The notes under the pieces were generated by a model. It did no database searches. It was not told where the DNA came from and was given only the letters and a program-made list of their open reading frames with translations. From Phragmites australis (Eukaryota > Streptophyta > Magnoliopsida > Poales > Poaceae), in NCBI RefSeq assembly GCF_958298935.1, contig NC_084933.1:541001-605000 (forward strand): a DNA stretch of 64,000 bases, in the 5' to 3' direction. The position numbers and the translations under genes were made by a program. Within the stretch, counting starts at the first letter, position 1; each line of letters starts with the position of its first letter. Positions 21,927 to 34,500 of the stretch are shown piece by piece.

Positions 21927-24924
21927 TGTAAGGAACCATCCAAATAATATTCTAATTAATCACCAGGAGGATCATTATTCATAATCACAACCTCGATGAT
22001 TAACCAGAATATCATCTCGGTAGTCCCGGCACGTGTTTTGTGCCCAAGATCAGAATACATTTCTTTCCAACATGTACATCACAACAAAGCTTAAGAAAGA
22101 GCTAGTAATTAACATTATATTACAAGTTCTTAAGCATGTAACAAGTTATCACAATTTACTGCAAAAGAGAGCTAGGAGGAGACTAAAATCTGCTCAACTC
22201 CTAACCAGCAAAAGAACTAAGCAGCGGAAGACTAAAAGCTATACAACAAAAGGGGATGGAGACATATGCCCTTATGCTCCATCACAAAAGCACGACTACC
22301 TAGAGTAGGATGCACTACTCTTGCCCACCACCTGCATCGGTGGGCACGAAGTAGCCAAACACTGCCTCTTTCTTAGCAACAGGAATACCTGGAAGCGCAG
22401 GCATGAGTACGAAGGTACATGCAAGACTTAAACCATATAGAGCATATATACATAGCTCGACTCCAAGGATTATGCATTGATCATTAGCAAGGATGAACCA
22501 CAAGTTAAGTAAAACATATACACTAAGCCTCCTTGACATATGTGTGAGCGACTGAAACTTAACCAAAACATATGAAACCAGCTTGCAACTAACAACTGAA
22601 CAAGTGTAACTGTAACCAACATGTGTATCGATAAGTAACAAGAACCAACATCACCATCCCCACATACCGAACCATAAACCATACTCGAAACTCTACGACC
22701 GATGCAGATGGACAGAAGCATGCTCATGACCGAGAGTGCAGCAGTTCGAACTGTTTATACACCCTACAGGGTGATACTCCTGGGCCCACACGACACGAGG
22801 ACCATTCGGCTTGTTCCACCGGCCAAAGTGCACACAAGGGGGTACTCGTGACAACCTTTCCCAACCAGCCTCAACCGTTTGGATCATGCATCGCTCAGCA
22901 AGGCGGTACTATAACTACTCCCGGAGCAAACTAGTACAGCTACAAGCCCGCCCGCTCACACCGTCGATGTCCACGCCCAAAAAGCCACAACCACGAAGGT
23001 ATTCGGCTCGCCTTACCATTAGATCTGCATGTGGTGAGTAAGGTAAGTGCTAAAGCCAACAACACCAATGATCGGTGCTTAACCGGTGCAAAACGGTCTA
23101 CGGTGTTCGATTTCCTCTACCGACCTACCCAGGAGAACTCGACATCCGGGTAGAACAAAACACCTCCTAGTACCGCCCACACCTCATCTCATATTCACCA
23201 CTCATACAACCATCTCAACCTCAACAAGTGTATGTAATCATAAGAAGGTCCTATGCTCGTGAACAACGGGATGCGTCGTCGTTCGACTTCTACCGAATGA
23301 CCGAAGCATGGCTAAGCATATAAGTCGAACTCGTACCTAGACATTGACAAGACCTCAAGGCTACAAGGAATGTAAATACACCAGTATTCAAAGTATAAGA
23401 ATGCAATCGATATAGGTTCTACCCATTGGTACCTGACACTGACTCACTAAACATGCATACATACATAAGCATATTTCATCAATTTTAGACTTATCCAATT
23501 ACACAAGAGGGATCAATATGCTTAGCTGCTTGCCTTGATGCACTAACTTACAAAGGTGGGGTACCTCTGGATTGCCCTCGCTCGCCGGGATCGTCGGTTC
23601 GGCATTCTCTAAAAAAATAACGCGTGCAATGCCATGGGTATGGATGAAATGCAACAATGTATGCCATAAGATGCGCAAAACATATTAAAATTGCAAACAT
23701 GTGAGTAGAACAAAATTGGGACTCAAACCAATTTGAAAAGTTGCCGAAAGTGCGGAACCTCCGGAGAATTCTCTGGAATCTCCAGACATATGCGGACTAT
23801 CCGCAAAATTATGCAGAACATCCGGACATTGTGTAACTCAGGCAAACTCCGGACTATCCGGAGAATTCTCCGGATAAACTGGACATATGCGGACCCTCCG
23901 GACTTTTGTCCAGACACTCCGGACCTAGGCTGAAAATGTGTTTTCGACGATTCGTCGATCGATTTAACTCCAAACTTAAATCTATGCTACATACACCTGC
24001 GCATATACCATACCAAGGGTTCTAGACTAACTTTGTAGCTTAACCCTAAGAAAATCTTGAATACAATTGAAATTGCCATTTTCCCAGAAAGTGCGGACCC
24101 TCCGCACTTTTATGTGGATACTCCACACTGCCTAGAACTTCGCTGATTTGGGGAAAAATTTGCCAAATCGATTTGCGATCTTTTCCAACTAAAGAGCAAC
24201 ATGTTTGAGATGGTTTATGGAGTCTAGAATTCACTCATCAACCTAGCAACTCGATTCCTAACTCAAATCTCATCTAAATCCTCATTTTGGTCCAAAACTT
24301 CAAAACTCATGAACTTTGCTAAAACTCAAAATCGATCAACTAAATCATGAATTCTTGCCATGGGAGCCTAAGAGACTTACTCAAGATGCTTGTGGAGTTG
24401 GGTGACCGTCGGGGAATGGAGGAAATGGAGGGAAATAGAAGAACTCTGGTGTTCCTTGTGCTTCAACCAAAATCTTTCGAGAAAACAAAAATGAATTGGA
24501 TGGATGAGTAGCTTATGAGCTCTAGAATGCAATGGTACCATATGCATACCTTCAATCCCTCTCTTGAGCACGGATTTTGGAAGAAATGGAGAGAGGGAGT
24601 GAGAGCTTGAGTGGGAGGGGGAGCTGCAGCTGCTGCTGCACGGGTGGGAGTGAGGGAGCAGAGAGAGGGAGCAGGTGAGCTGCTGCCCACTTGAGAGAGG
24701 GACTGGGTGAGGAGTGGGGCCACATGTGGGGCCCACATGTTAGAGAGAATAGGTATTTCTAATGCATTTTCCATTATTTTCTCCCCCAACTTTCTCTCTT
24801 ATTCAAATGATTACTAATGAAGTGAATTAGCACTTCGGATTACCATTATGCAAAAAAATTTAAGCATAATGCTTAAAAAGCATAATTTTGCTTAAATGCG
24901 TGATTAAGAAATTGGGATGTGACA
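21927..24924 (-). repeat. 3' LTR of a Tekay-type gypsy element
   Basis: Starts TGTAAGGAAC and ends GGGATGTGACA, 2998 bp, directly followed by the polypurine tract and a pol pseudogene in minus orientation. The flank to the left is CTGAG (21922-21926); the partner flank is lost. A 200-bp block at 23730-23930 is packed with TCCGGA palindromes. The 3-kb length and the chromodomain pol next to it fit the Tekay/Del clade. Confidence 0.75.
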
Positions 24925-24940
24925 AACCTCCCCCCTTAAG
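24925..24940 (-). other. gypsy polypurine tract
   Basis: AACCTCCCCCCTTAAG on the plus strand, i.e. a G-rich purine run on the element's own strand, touches the LTR end at 24924. This is where plus-strand DNA synthesis of the element is primed. Confidence 0.7.
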
Positions 24941-25130
24941 AAGAATCTCGTCCCAAGATTCAGCACGAGCCGGGGACAGGGTGACGAGTATAAGAACCAC
25001 GCTGTGAGAGATACCACGCTGTGGGTACTATCACACGGTGAGTGATGGAACCCAAAGCAATACTTTTAATCCACATAGTGATGAGCATAGACATGCAAGA
25101 GGTCCTAATTGTACAAAACTCACACAATGC

Positions 25131-27749
25131 TTACAAGCTCGCAAAGATCTCGGGATACTCGGAGCGGATTTTATCCTCACGCTCCCAAGTTGCCTCATCC
25201 TCGGTGTGGTTGCTCCATTGGACTTTGATGAATTTTATGGAATGGCACCGAGTTTTACGTTCCACTACATCCAATATCCGGATAGGTCGCTCACAATATG
25301 TAAGATTCGGGTGCAACTCTTAAGGTGCAACATCAACGACCTCGGTTAGAACTTGGAGGTATTTCTTAAGTTGCGACACGTGGAAGACATTATGCATGGC
25401 GGAGAGGGACAGAGGCAAGTCCAGTTGATATGCCACCTCTCCACGTCGAGCAACAATCTGGAATGGTCCCACGTATCGAGACGCTAACTTGCCTTGGACT
25501 TGGAATCGGTGAACACCCTTGAGCGGTGAAACCTTGAGATATACATGATCTCCAATTGCGAACTCGAGGTCTCGGCGGCGACGATCCGCATAGCTCTTTT
25601 GCCGGGATTGAGTCGTGAGAAGACTCTTGCGGATATTTAGAACATATCTTCTGCTTCCTTAACCAAATCCAGACCTAGGAAAGCTTGTTCGCCGGATTCG
25701 GACCAATTTAGCGGCCTTTAGCACCTTTTGCCATAGAGAGCTTCAAACAGCGACATCTTGATGCTTGCTTGAAAGCTATTGTTGTAGGAAAATTCTGCAA
25801 ATGGCAAGCATAGGTCCCACCTCTTCCCATAAGTGAGAACACACGCACGGAGCATATCTTCCAAAATTTGATTTACCCTCTCTGTTTGGCCGTCGGTCTG
25901 AGGATGGTATGCCGTGCTATGAAAGAGCTCGGTTTGCATAGCCTCTTGAAAACTCCTCTAGAAGTGAGAAGTGAATTGTGTGTCTCGATCAGAAATGATT
26001 TTCTTTGGAACCACATGTAGGCACACAATCCGGGTGAGATACAACTCCGCATACTGCTTTGCATTGTATTTGGTCTTCACGTGAACAAAATGTGTTGACT
26101 TCGTGAGTCGGTCCAAAATGACCCATATGGAGTCGTACCCATTCGAGGTCTTCGGCAAGCTGGTAATGAAATCCATTCCAATTTCCTCCCACTTACAGGA
26201 AGGAATGGGCAAAGGCTGAAGTGTACTGGCTAGCTTGAGGTGCTCGGCCTTCACTCTTTGGCAGACATCACACTCAGTTACATATCGAGCGATCTCTCGC
26301 TTCATGCAAGTCCACCGAAACCGTGGCTTGAGGTCTTGATACATTTTCGTGCTCCCCGGATGAATAGACAACAATGAATCATGAGCCTCATCAAGGATCT
26401 TCTTTCTCAGTGCTTTGACCCTTGGAACCACTAGTCTGTTCCCAAACCACAGAACACCCTGATCATCTTCAGAAAAGCATATGGCCTTGCCGATCTTTAT
26501 CTTATCTCTGATCCGGGCCATGCCCTTGTCATCCTTCTGAGCTGCTTTGATATCATATAGGAGAGCACACTTGATTTCCAAATTGGCAAGAAAACCATCC
26601 GAAACCATTTTTAAGTTCAAGCCGTCGGAAATCATCACAAAGTGTAGAGTCCATAGGCGAGACTCTAAGACAATGGCAGTGAGCTTTCCAACTCAAGGCA
26701 TCGGCGACCATATTCGCCTTGCCAGGGTGATAATGAACTTCCAGCTCATAGTCTTTGATCAACTCGAGCCACCTTCACTGCCTCATGTTCAGATCGGCTT
26801 GACTCAAAATGCACTTCAAACTCTTGTGATCCGTATAGATACGGCACAAGTTCCCTATCAAATAATATCGTCAGATCTTCAGAGCGTGCACGACTGCAGC
26901 CAGCTCTAAGTCATGTGTCGGATAGTTCTCCTTGTGGCGCTTCAACTGTTGTGAGGCATAAGCGACAACCCTGCCTTCTTGCATAATGACACATCCGAGG
27001 CTCATGTGAAAAGCGTCGCAATAGACATCGAAACTCTTGCTCATATCTGGCTAAGTGAGAACTGGAGCGGTCGTGAGCAACTTCTTCAACGTCAGGAAAG
27101 CGGACTCACACTCACTTGACAACTCGAACTTGTTACCTTGCTTCAGTAACTTGGTCATTAGCTTGGCAACCTTGGAGAAATTCTCGATGAACCGGCGGTA
27201 ATAGCCCGTAAGTCAAAGAAAACTCCAGATGTCCGAGACATTATTGGGTTGTACCCATTTAAGCACATCTTGCACCTTGCTTGGGTCAACTACAACACTG
27301 TTTTCTGACAGAACATGACCCAGAAAAGCTACCTCCCTGAGCCAGAACTCACACTTGTTGAACTTGGCATAAAGTTGATGATCTCTGAGTCGGCCAAGAA
27401 CAATACGGAGGTGCTCTACATGCTCTGCATTAGTCTTGGAGTATATGGGAATGTCGTTGATGAAAACCACGACAAACTTATCCAATTCCTCCATGAACAC
27501 TGTGTTCATCAAATACATGAAGAATACCGGTGCATTCGTCAATCCGAAGGACATGACGGTAAATTCATATAGCCTGTAATGGGTCGAGAAAGCCGTCTTT
27601 GGGATATCCTCTGGTCGGACCTTGATTTGATGATAGCCTAGTCTCAAGTCGATCTTCAAGAAGACTCGGGCTCTGGTCAGTTGATCAAACAGAATATCAA
27701 TCCTAGGGAGAGGATATTTATTCTTGATAGTGACCTCATTCAACGGATG
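25131..27749 (-). pseudogene. Tekay-type gypsy pol (RT, RNase H, integrase, chromodomain), 5'-truncated and broken
   Basis: Minus strand from 27749: [17 protein letters not shown], then [10 protein letters not shown] (27474-27448; normally FxDD), [13 protein letters not shown], RNase H ending in YELEVHYHPGKANMVADALS (near 26710). Integrase follows with the HHCC finger (HPGSTKMYQDL ... CDVCQRVK), MDFITSLP and ISDRDTQF for the first two catalytic Asp, a TAG after TSHF, then HSTAYHPQTDGQTERVNQ with the catalytic Glu, and YGKRC. After frameshifts, a C-terminal chromodomain reads IKFIKVQWSNHTEDEATWER and ends at 25131. RT starts abruptly: everything upstream of PLNEV is replaced by LTR sequence. 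Confidence 0.85.
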
Positions 27750-28087
27750 GTAGGATGCACTACTCTTGCCTACCACCTGCATCGGCGAGCACGAAGTAGA
27801 CAAACATCGCCTCTTCCTTAGCAACAGGAGTACCTGAAAGCGCAGGCATGAGTACAAAGGTACTCGCAAGACTTAAACCATATAGAACACATATACATAG
27901 CTCGACTCCAAGGATTATGCATTGATCATTAGCAAGGATCAACCACAGGTTAAGTAAAACATATGCACTAAGCCTCCTTTACATATGTGTGAGCGACTGA
28001 AACTTAACCAAAATATATCGAAACTACCCTACAACTAACAACTGAACAAGTGTAACTGTAACCAACATGTGTATCAATAAGTAACAA

Positions 28088-31000
28088 TGTCACACCCGAT
28101 TTTAACGGATAAAACCATATGCGGCTTATGTGTGCCCAGGATGTTCAATACACATAAGGACGTAACAGGTGAAGTAACAAAACCAATACTTTTATTAAGT
28201 AAACGTTATACTCTTACAATAATCGACATACAATGTCTTTTATGAAGATATCTACAGCGGAACAGAAGCACTAGTGCCCAACAACACGCAGGCAACCGAC
28301 CGGGAGACACGCGCCTAGAACGTCGCAACCTCATCTTGATAGTCTTCAATATCTTCACTCACTGAGCAGCAGCACACATGTCGTATGACATAGGGAAAAT
28401 AGCAATGTGAGCACATAATGCACTCAGCAAGTGGGGAAAAGATAATGATATGCAGGCTTATATCAAGAATAGGCTAACACATGGTATATTTGCGTAAATG
28501 CAAGTAATGAAAACATATTTGGACTCAAAAAGTATTAAACAATTATTAAGTGAATGTAACCCATACAGTCCAACATTCAGTATACAAGGCTCCCCACCTT
28601 ACATACCATAACCGTCTAGTACTCCTTGTACTATAACCAAAACCACAACCATCTACTACTCCATGTACCAGAACCATAACCACAACCATCTAGTACTCCC
28701 TGTACTAGAATCGTAACCACAACCATCTAGTACTCCTTGTACCAGAACCGTAACCACAACTCATAATCACAACCCACTAATCATGTGAGGATCTAAGTCT
28801 CTCATAATTGTGAGCATGGCTGTTATAATAGTTTTTAGACTCTGCAGAGGTTGTCCAGCTTTCCCCACGAGTCGTGATTTCCATGTTGTCATGTTAGCTA
28901 GACATTTAACACACATCAGTGGTGTGTCGCCCGAAAAGTCACTTCAAAGCCGTTACAAAGTTTCATCCAGTATGTGTATGCCTGCTAGGTTTCACCGCCG
29001 TCAAAGTGGCATTCACACCACCCAGAAGCCCCCTTTTGCGCCTTGTAGCTCCAGAAAGTTCTCACCCTTTCCTTCCACTACACATCTCATACCACTAACC
29101 AAATGGTTCTGGCCTTAGCCGTCCCCACACATCCACTCTTCCGTTTGGCAAGCACAAAACTGGAATCCACTAATTAATAGTCCAGGCCTGTCCCATACCT
29201 AGTCTCGTGGTTGGTACGATATTTCTTGGGTTGTCGCTCCACGAACCGGTCCTTGGTTAGGTTACTTGAGCAAACACTAAACCAACATCATAACCATGAC
29301 CACTATCAAAACCATTTTGCTCAAGGCCTAAGGTTCCATATTGCTAGACCATTAACAAGTTAACCACCAATATTACATATATTCATTAGTCAAGATTATG
29401 ACACTTCCCAATATCCCAAAAGTATGGCTAAGCAATCTACCTACCAAAGATACCTAACCATAAATCATCTAGGTTCCAAAGGATGATAAGGGAAAATCTA
29501 GAAAAAAAACCCTAAAATAGGTGACTACCCATCATATTGACAGACACTGCATGCAATTTTGTAAAACAAAATATTTTAAAAAAAGGTTCAAGATGATCAA
29601 GGACACTTGCCTTATTCCCAATGCTGCTCAGTGTTGTCAAAATCTTGGTCTTTAAGTCCCTCGAACTGCTCCGGAATGTTATCGACTAATTACGAGACCT
29701 ACCGACAAACAACACAAAGTAAACACTAAGAACAACATACCAAACATCATTAAAACACTTTAAAAATACTATGGCTGGATAGGGATGATTTTAGAAATAT
29801 TTAGACGTAAAAATCACCTAAATCAGAGTTAAAATGAAAAGAGAACAGCTTTCGAGAGATGGATTAGACTGAAAAAGAAACTATCTCCCTATGGAAAAAG
29901 CTTTATTTCACAATCACTGTGTCAGGCTTGACAATATTATTGCGCAAGATTCAAAAAGTGTAGGGTAGACCAGACTTTGCTGACTAGGCTAAGGAGAATG
30001 ATGTAGCACTAACTTGGCATGCTATGCAAGTACTATCTTGGATTAAAAAAGGGATACACTGAGATCTAGTATTGACCACCTATGATGGATCAAAAAGGCT
30101 GAAGGTTGCACTTCTAGGTTAAGGATACTACTGGTGACTCTATGTAGCGGTGGTGGTTCGGGTTTCGTCGGAGATGGCGATCGGGCACGTGGCTACAGCC
30201 ATCGATGTTGACTTCAGTGGTGTTTCAGTGAAATGAGGGAAGCATGGCGTAGAACGTGGAAAGACTAACTCAACGGTATTGTTGGTCTTGGGAGGGGTCA
30301 TCCGAGGTAGCGGCAAAACAGCGATGATTGCTTCTATGTTTGGTGGTGACTGTGAACAGATGCCGGGTATGAAGACGCTCGCGTTTCAGGAGATTGGCTA
30401 TGAAATTTGAGGAACCGTTTAAACATAGATATTCATATATCCCGGGAACACAATACTATGACATAGTTTTGGGTAGATCATCCACTGAGAGAAAGAACAA
30501 TCAACAGAGATAAGACGGGTGATGCCTGCGACATGCTATGGTTGGCAATGGTGTCCTGGTCGTGTCGCTGCACAAACAGAGATGGGCTCTTAGGGTCACG
30601 TAGAAGACTCCATGGTACACGCTGTGACGTGATTGGTGCATCCATATGGCTTTTGGATTGACGGGGAACGCGAATGCAAATCCGGTACGCGCGCAGAATG
30701 CATCCAGAAACTGAACAGCGGGTATGTCGACCTTAATTACGGTGTTTTAGCTGCTCCACTGGCCGAACTGGTTGGTAAGGGTGTGGGGAACATCATGGGA
30801 CATGTGCTGGTGAAAGGGCATGGCAAACGGTGCACTAGTTGGCCGGGAACGTCGATGCCAATCGACTACAGCGCGGCTGTTCTCGAGGGAGATGATCGTG
30901 GTGGTGTAGATTGGGCTTTGGCCAAGACCATAGGGCTAGGGGCGACCGGTTGAGGTGGAGTCCAAACCGAACACGAATCGGATTCGAGTTTGAGTCGGTT

Positions 31001-32011
31001 CGATTTCCTTTTTCGCAGCTCTCTATTCCAAGGATGATATCTCCATCCTCCGAACTCCAAATTGGACGTTTCTTGATTCTAAATTATAGTACTCGAAAAG
31101 ATCTACAACTTTGGTAGTCATTAGAACCTTTGAAAATGCCATATTGATTTCCAAAAATGCGCCATAAGATAAACTTTTTAAACTCAGACTTATCTGTGCA
31201 CCACTAATTTCGAGGGCCATAACTCCTAGCTCCATTATCCAAAAGATGACTTTCATAGGTTCAAATCGAAGAACTCGACGAGATCTACAGCTTTAGTATT
31301 GTCAAGATTTGCATTTGAGGCCGTTTTGAACTCCGAAACTTAATGAGAAGATGAGACTGTCAAGGACTCCGTGAAAATTTACAGATTTCGTAGATCCTTT
31401 GTTGGACTATCTAAAAGGCTTGGCTCAGGGTTTGGACTTAAGCGAGATTGAGCCCAAAGATACTTTAGGTATATCTAGGGTTTAGAAAAGAAACTTTTGC
31501 AAAAAAAATTGAATCGGGTTTGAATTTGAATCGAGTTCGAAGTGAATTTAAGAGAAACGAAAAATTGAGGTTGAATAAGAATAGGAGTAGATAAGGAATT
31601 TGAATTTGGATTTGGGTAGACTTTGAGAAAGAGGAGAGATTGGCTTTAAACAATGATTTGGACAAGATTTAAATTGAACTAGAGAAGGATCAAGTATGAT
31701 CAAGGATTGAATAGTCAATGATTTTGAATTCGAACCATTAAGATCCTAAAACTTATTCACTACTGATTTTTGTAAAAACCTTTTCAAAATCTTTTTCACT
31801 CAAAACACCAAAGAGAAAGAAAAAGAAAAAAGAACTCTAATGCATTTACCTGGCTCCTAGCAAAACTCAGCATGCAATGCATAAAAAAATAATAATCTAT
31901 ATTGATTGATTGATTAAGAAAATAGGTTTTAAACCTATACTACTGTTGAAGCTATTCAATAATCTTGGAAAATTTTAGAAATTTGAGAAATTTAAAAATC
32001 AAGGTGTTACA
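28088..32011 (-). repeat. second solo gypsy LTR with AACAA target duplication
   Basis: Starts TGTCACACC and ends GGTGTTACA (8 of 9 inverted), 3924 bp. AACAA lies directly outside on both sides (28083-28087 and 32012-32016); in the uninterrupted copy at 22636-22650 the same place reads AGTAACAAGAACC with a single AACAA. No pol is inside. It therefore inserted into the already duplicated LTR fragment. It carries four 37-bp tandem units near its left end. No coding sequence was found inside. Confidence 0.8.
28613..28760. repeat. tandem repeat, four units of 37 bp
   Basis: Four head-to-tail units starting at 28613, 28650, 28687 and 28724, each of the form CRTCTASTACTCC-TGTAC followed by AACCACAAC, with a few substitutions. 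There are no spacers, so it is not CRISPR-like. Confidence 0.8.
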
Positions 32012-32703
32012 AACAAGAACCAACATCACCATCCCCCACATACTGAACCATAAACTATACTCGAAACTCTACGACCAATGCAGATGGACAGAAGCATGCT
32101 CATGACTGAGAGCATGGCAGTTCAAATTGTTTATACACCCTGCAGGGGATACTCCTGGACCCACACGATACGAGGACCATTCGGCATGTTCCACCGGCCA
32201 AAGTGCACACAAGGGGGTACACGTGATAACCTTTCCCAACCAACCCCAACCGTTTGGATCATGCATTACTCGGCGCGGCGGTACTAGAACTACTCCCGAA
32301 GTAAACTAGTACCGCTAGAGGCCTGCCCGCTCACACCATCGATGTCCACGCCCAAAAAGCCACAGCTGCAAAGGTATTCGGCTCGCCTTACCATTAGATC
32401 GGCATGTGGTGAGTAAAGTAAGTGCTAAAGTCAACAACACCGACGATCGATGCTTAACCGACGCAAAGCGGCCTACGGTGTCCGGTTTCCTCTACCGACC
32501 TACCCAGGGGAACTCCGCATCCGGGCAAGACAAATCACCTCCTAGCACCGCCCACACCTCGTCTCATACTCACCACTCATACAACCATCTCAACCTCAAC
32601 AAGTGTATGTAATCATAAGAAGGTCCTATGCTCGCGAACAACGGGATGCGTCATCATTCGACTTCTATCGAATGACCTAAGCATGGCTAAGCATATAAGT
32701 CTC

Positions 32704-32740
32704 AGCCATTGAATAAAGGAATCTTCCCACTTCTCCTCAT
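32704..32740 (-). pseudogene. first codons of the Sirevirus gag gene
   Basis: On the minus strand an ATG at 32740-32738 opens MRRSGKIPLFNG, like the N-terminus of copia gag proteins (GKIP-FNG followed by YWK). It lies about 50 bases after the primer site. The frame is cut after 12 codons by the gypsy fragment ending at 32702. Confidence 0.5.
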
Positions 32741-32790
32741 ATTGCCTACGAACCACAAAGCTGGTTAAGATCAACAAGTGATCAAACCGA

Positions 32791-32801
32791 CTTTGATACC
32801 A
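32791..32801 (-). other. primer binding site of the Sirevirus
   Basis: The minus strand reads TGGTATCAAAG right after the LTR end, one mismatch from the TGGTATCAGAG of an initiator-Met tRNA primer site. It shows that the LTR at 32804-34500 is the 5' LTR. Confidence 0.7.
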
Positions 32802-32803
32802 AT

Positions 32804-34500
32804 TGCAGGACCAAGAATGACGACTAGAGGGGGAGTGAATAGGTGCCTTAACAAATTTCTTTCGAAACAGATGATATTTTTCCTATTTTGTCACCCAACG
32901 CACCTTAAAAAGAGAATCATAACACGGCGCAACAAAAACACAGCGAAAACTCAACAAAAAGTGCATTGGGTTCAACAGTAAACCAATCCAAGACTCATCC
33001 CTACACAAATCTTGGAACTTGAGAAGAGTCACCCAAAAGATCAAAAGATGAACACCGGATGAAGACAATCTCCAAGTAGATGGATTAGAGCCAAGAGAAT
33101 TCAATACCAAATTGTGCACGTTTTGTACACGAATTTTATACCTCTAATAACGAGAAGATCAACTCCAACAAGGCGAAACTTTTAGCTCAAGCATGAAAAA
33201 AAAAATCGCAACTGGAAATGAAAAACTTGCAAAAACGCAAGGGAACCAATAGAGAAAAACTAGAAGGAGGGGAATTCAAAGCATATGCAAAAATATTTAT
33301 TTCATTTCTTGCAGAGGTCAACCCTATTTTAGACAGATTATAAAGTTTTTGAATACAAAATCTTACACCAAATACATAGACTAAGCACTCCTCCCCCTCT
33401 CATCTGAAACCCTAGCACAAGGCTCTATTATGTGTGGCACAAGGGGCTCAAGTGCCTGGTTCAACCTCTCCTCTAGCCCTACCCCTCTATTTATAGGCCT
33501 AGGGAGACTCCTTGGAAGCCAAGTTTTCTTATTCCCAAAGTGCCCCTCCTACCTACCACCCTCTAATGGACTCCTACCTACCATCGATGGCACTTTCATC
33601 CATTTCTTGCTCTGTTCATCGAACGACCATGACACCTTCACGACTTAGCTTCGCGATGGTGCCACGTACTCTTTCAGTCCTCCCACGGTTTGGAGACCAA
33701 ACCACGAAACCCTAGCACGCTTCTCAAAGCATGACTCGTCACTTGCTTACACCTCAAGCAAGTGCTCCGATGTCGATACATGTATTCCGTCTTGCGATCC
33801 TGACTGCTGGCAAGTCTCTCCCGCTCCCGATCCCTTGGGTCGCCTTGTCACTTGCACCAGCATCCATTTCGCTTAACTTTGTCAACATACCGTCTCCATC
33901 TATTTTTCATGCCTTGCCTGACCTCCACATGTACAGTTATGATTACCCTTGACTTCGTCCGACCTCTTTGATCGTCCGTTACCAAACACCCTGTTTAGCC
34001 CTGATCACCCACCGTTGGTTGCCAAGTTGCAACCAAAACCTGCACACAATAAGACAAGAAAACACATATCTCCAACTTCAACTCCAATTAGACCATAATC
34101 AAAATGCTCAATTGAAATCTCAAATCAATTCAAAGCACTTCCCAAAAAGTTCCAATGCAATGAAGAAATTCAAAGCTGAAAATACTATTCACTAGTGCTG
34201 AAAACACTGTTCATCCAGAAGTTCTAGATTGAGCTTTGAATAACCCTTCTCTGTCTCAACTTACGCATCAATCCGGAAGTTTCGGATTCTGGTTCACCCG
34301 AAAGTTCTAGATTGGGACCAGAAGTTTCGGATTCTGATTGGGCTGGATGTTCTGGATTCTAGACTGAACTTCCAGATTCTGGACAGAACTGAACTTCAAG
34401 CTAACCAGCTCAAGCAATCTGAAACACGACAAACCAAATCGATAACCTTGTCAATTACTCATCACATATAAACTAAGGCACATTTCAACTTGGTTTCTGA
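32804..34500 (-). repeat. Sirevirus 5' LTR
   Basis: Left limit TG at 32804 next to the primer site, right limit at 34500 next to the GTATA duplication. It aligns along its length with the split left LTR, with an internal difference of about 245 bp. It contains repeated GGAAGTT and TTCCGGAT-like strings at about 34215-34385. The last bases TTTCTGA replace an expected CA end. Confidence 0.75.

Larger units (their letters stand above)
27750..32702 (-). repeat. fragment of a Tekay-like LTR, split by a solo LTR
   Basis: 27750-28087 and 32012-32702 together repeat 22304-23330 of the 3' LTR closely (both have TAGGATGCACTACTCTTGCC at the start and GCATGGCTAAGCATATAAGT at the end). Neither end is an LTR end, so this is an internal LTR fragment fused to the pol pseudogene on the left and to the Sirevirus gag start on the right. 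It is probably what remains of the 5' LTR. The interruption is the solo LTR 28088-32011. Confidence 0.75.

Noticed and set aside
28613..28760. Regular 37-bp repeats as a CRISPR array
   Set aside because: Units are directly adjacent without spacers, differ from each other, and lie inside an LTR of a plant genome.
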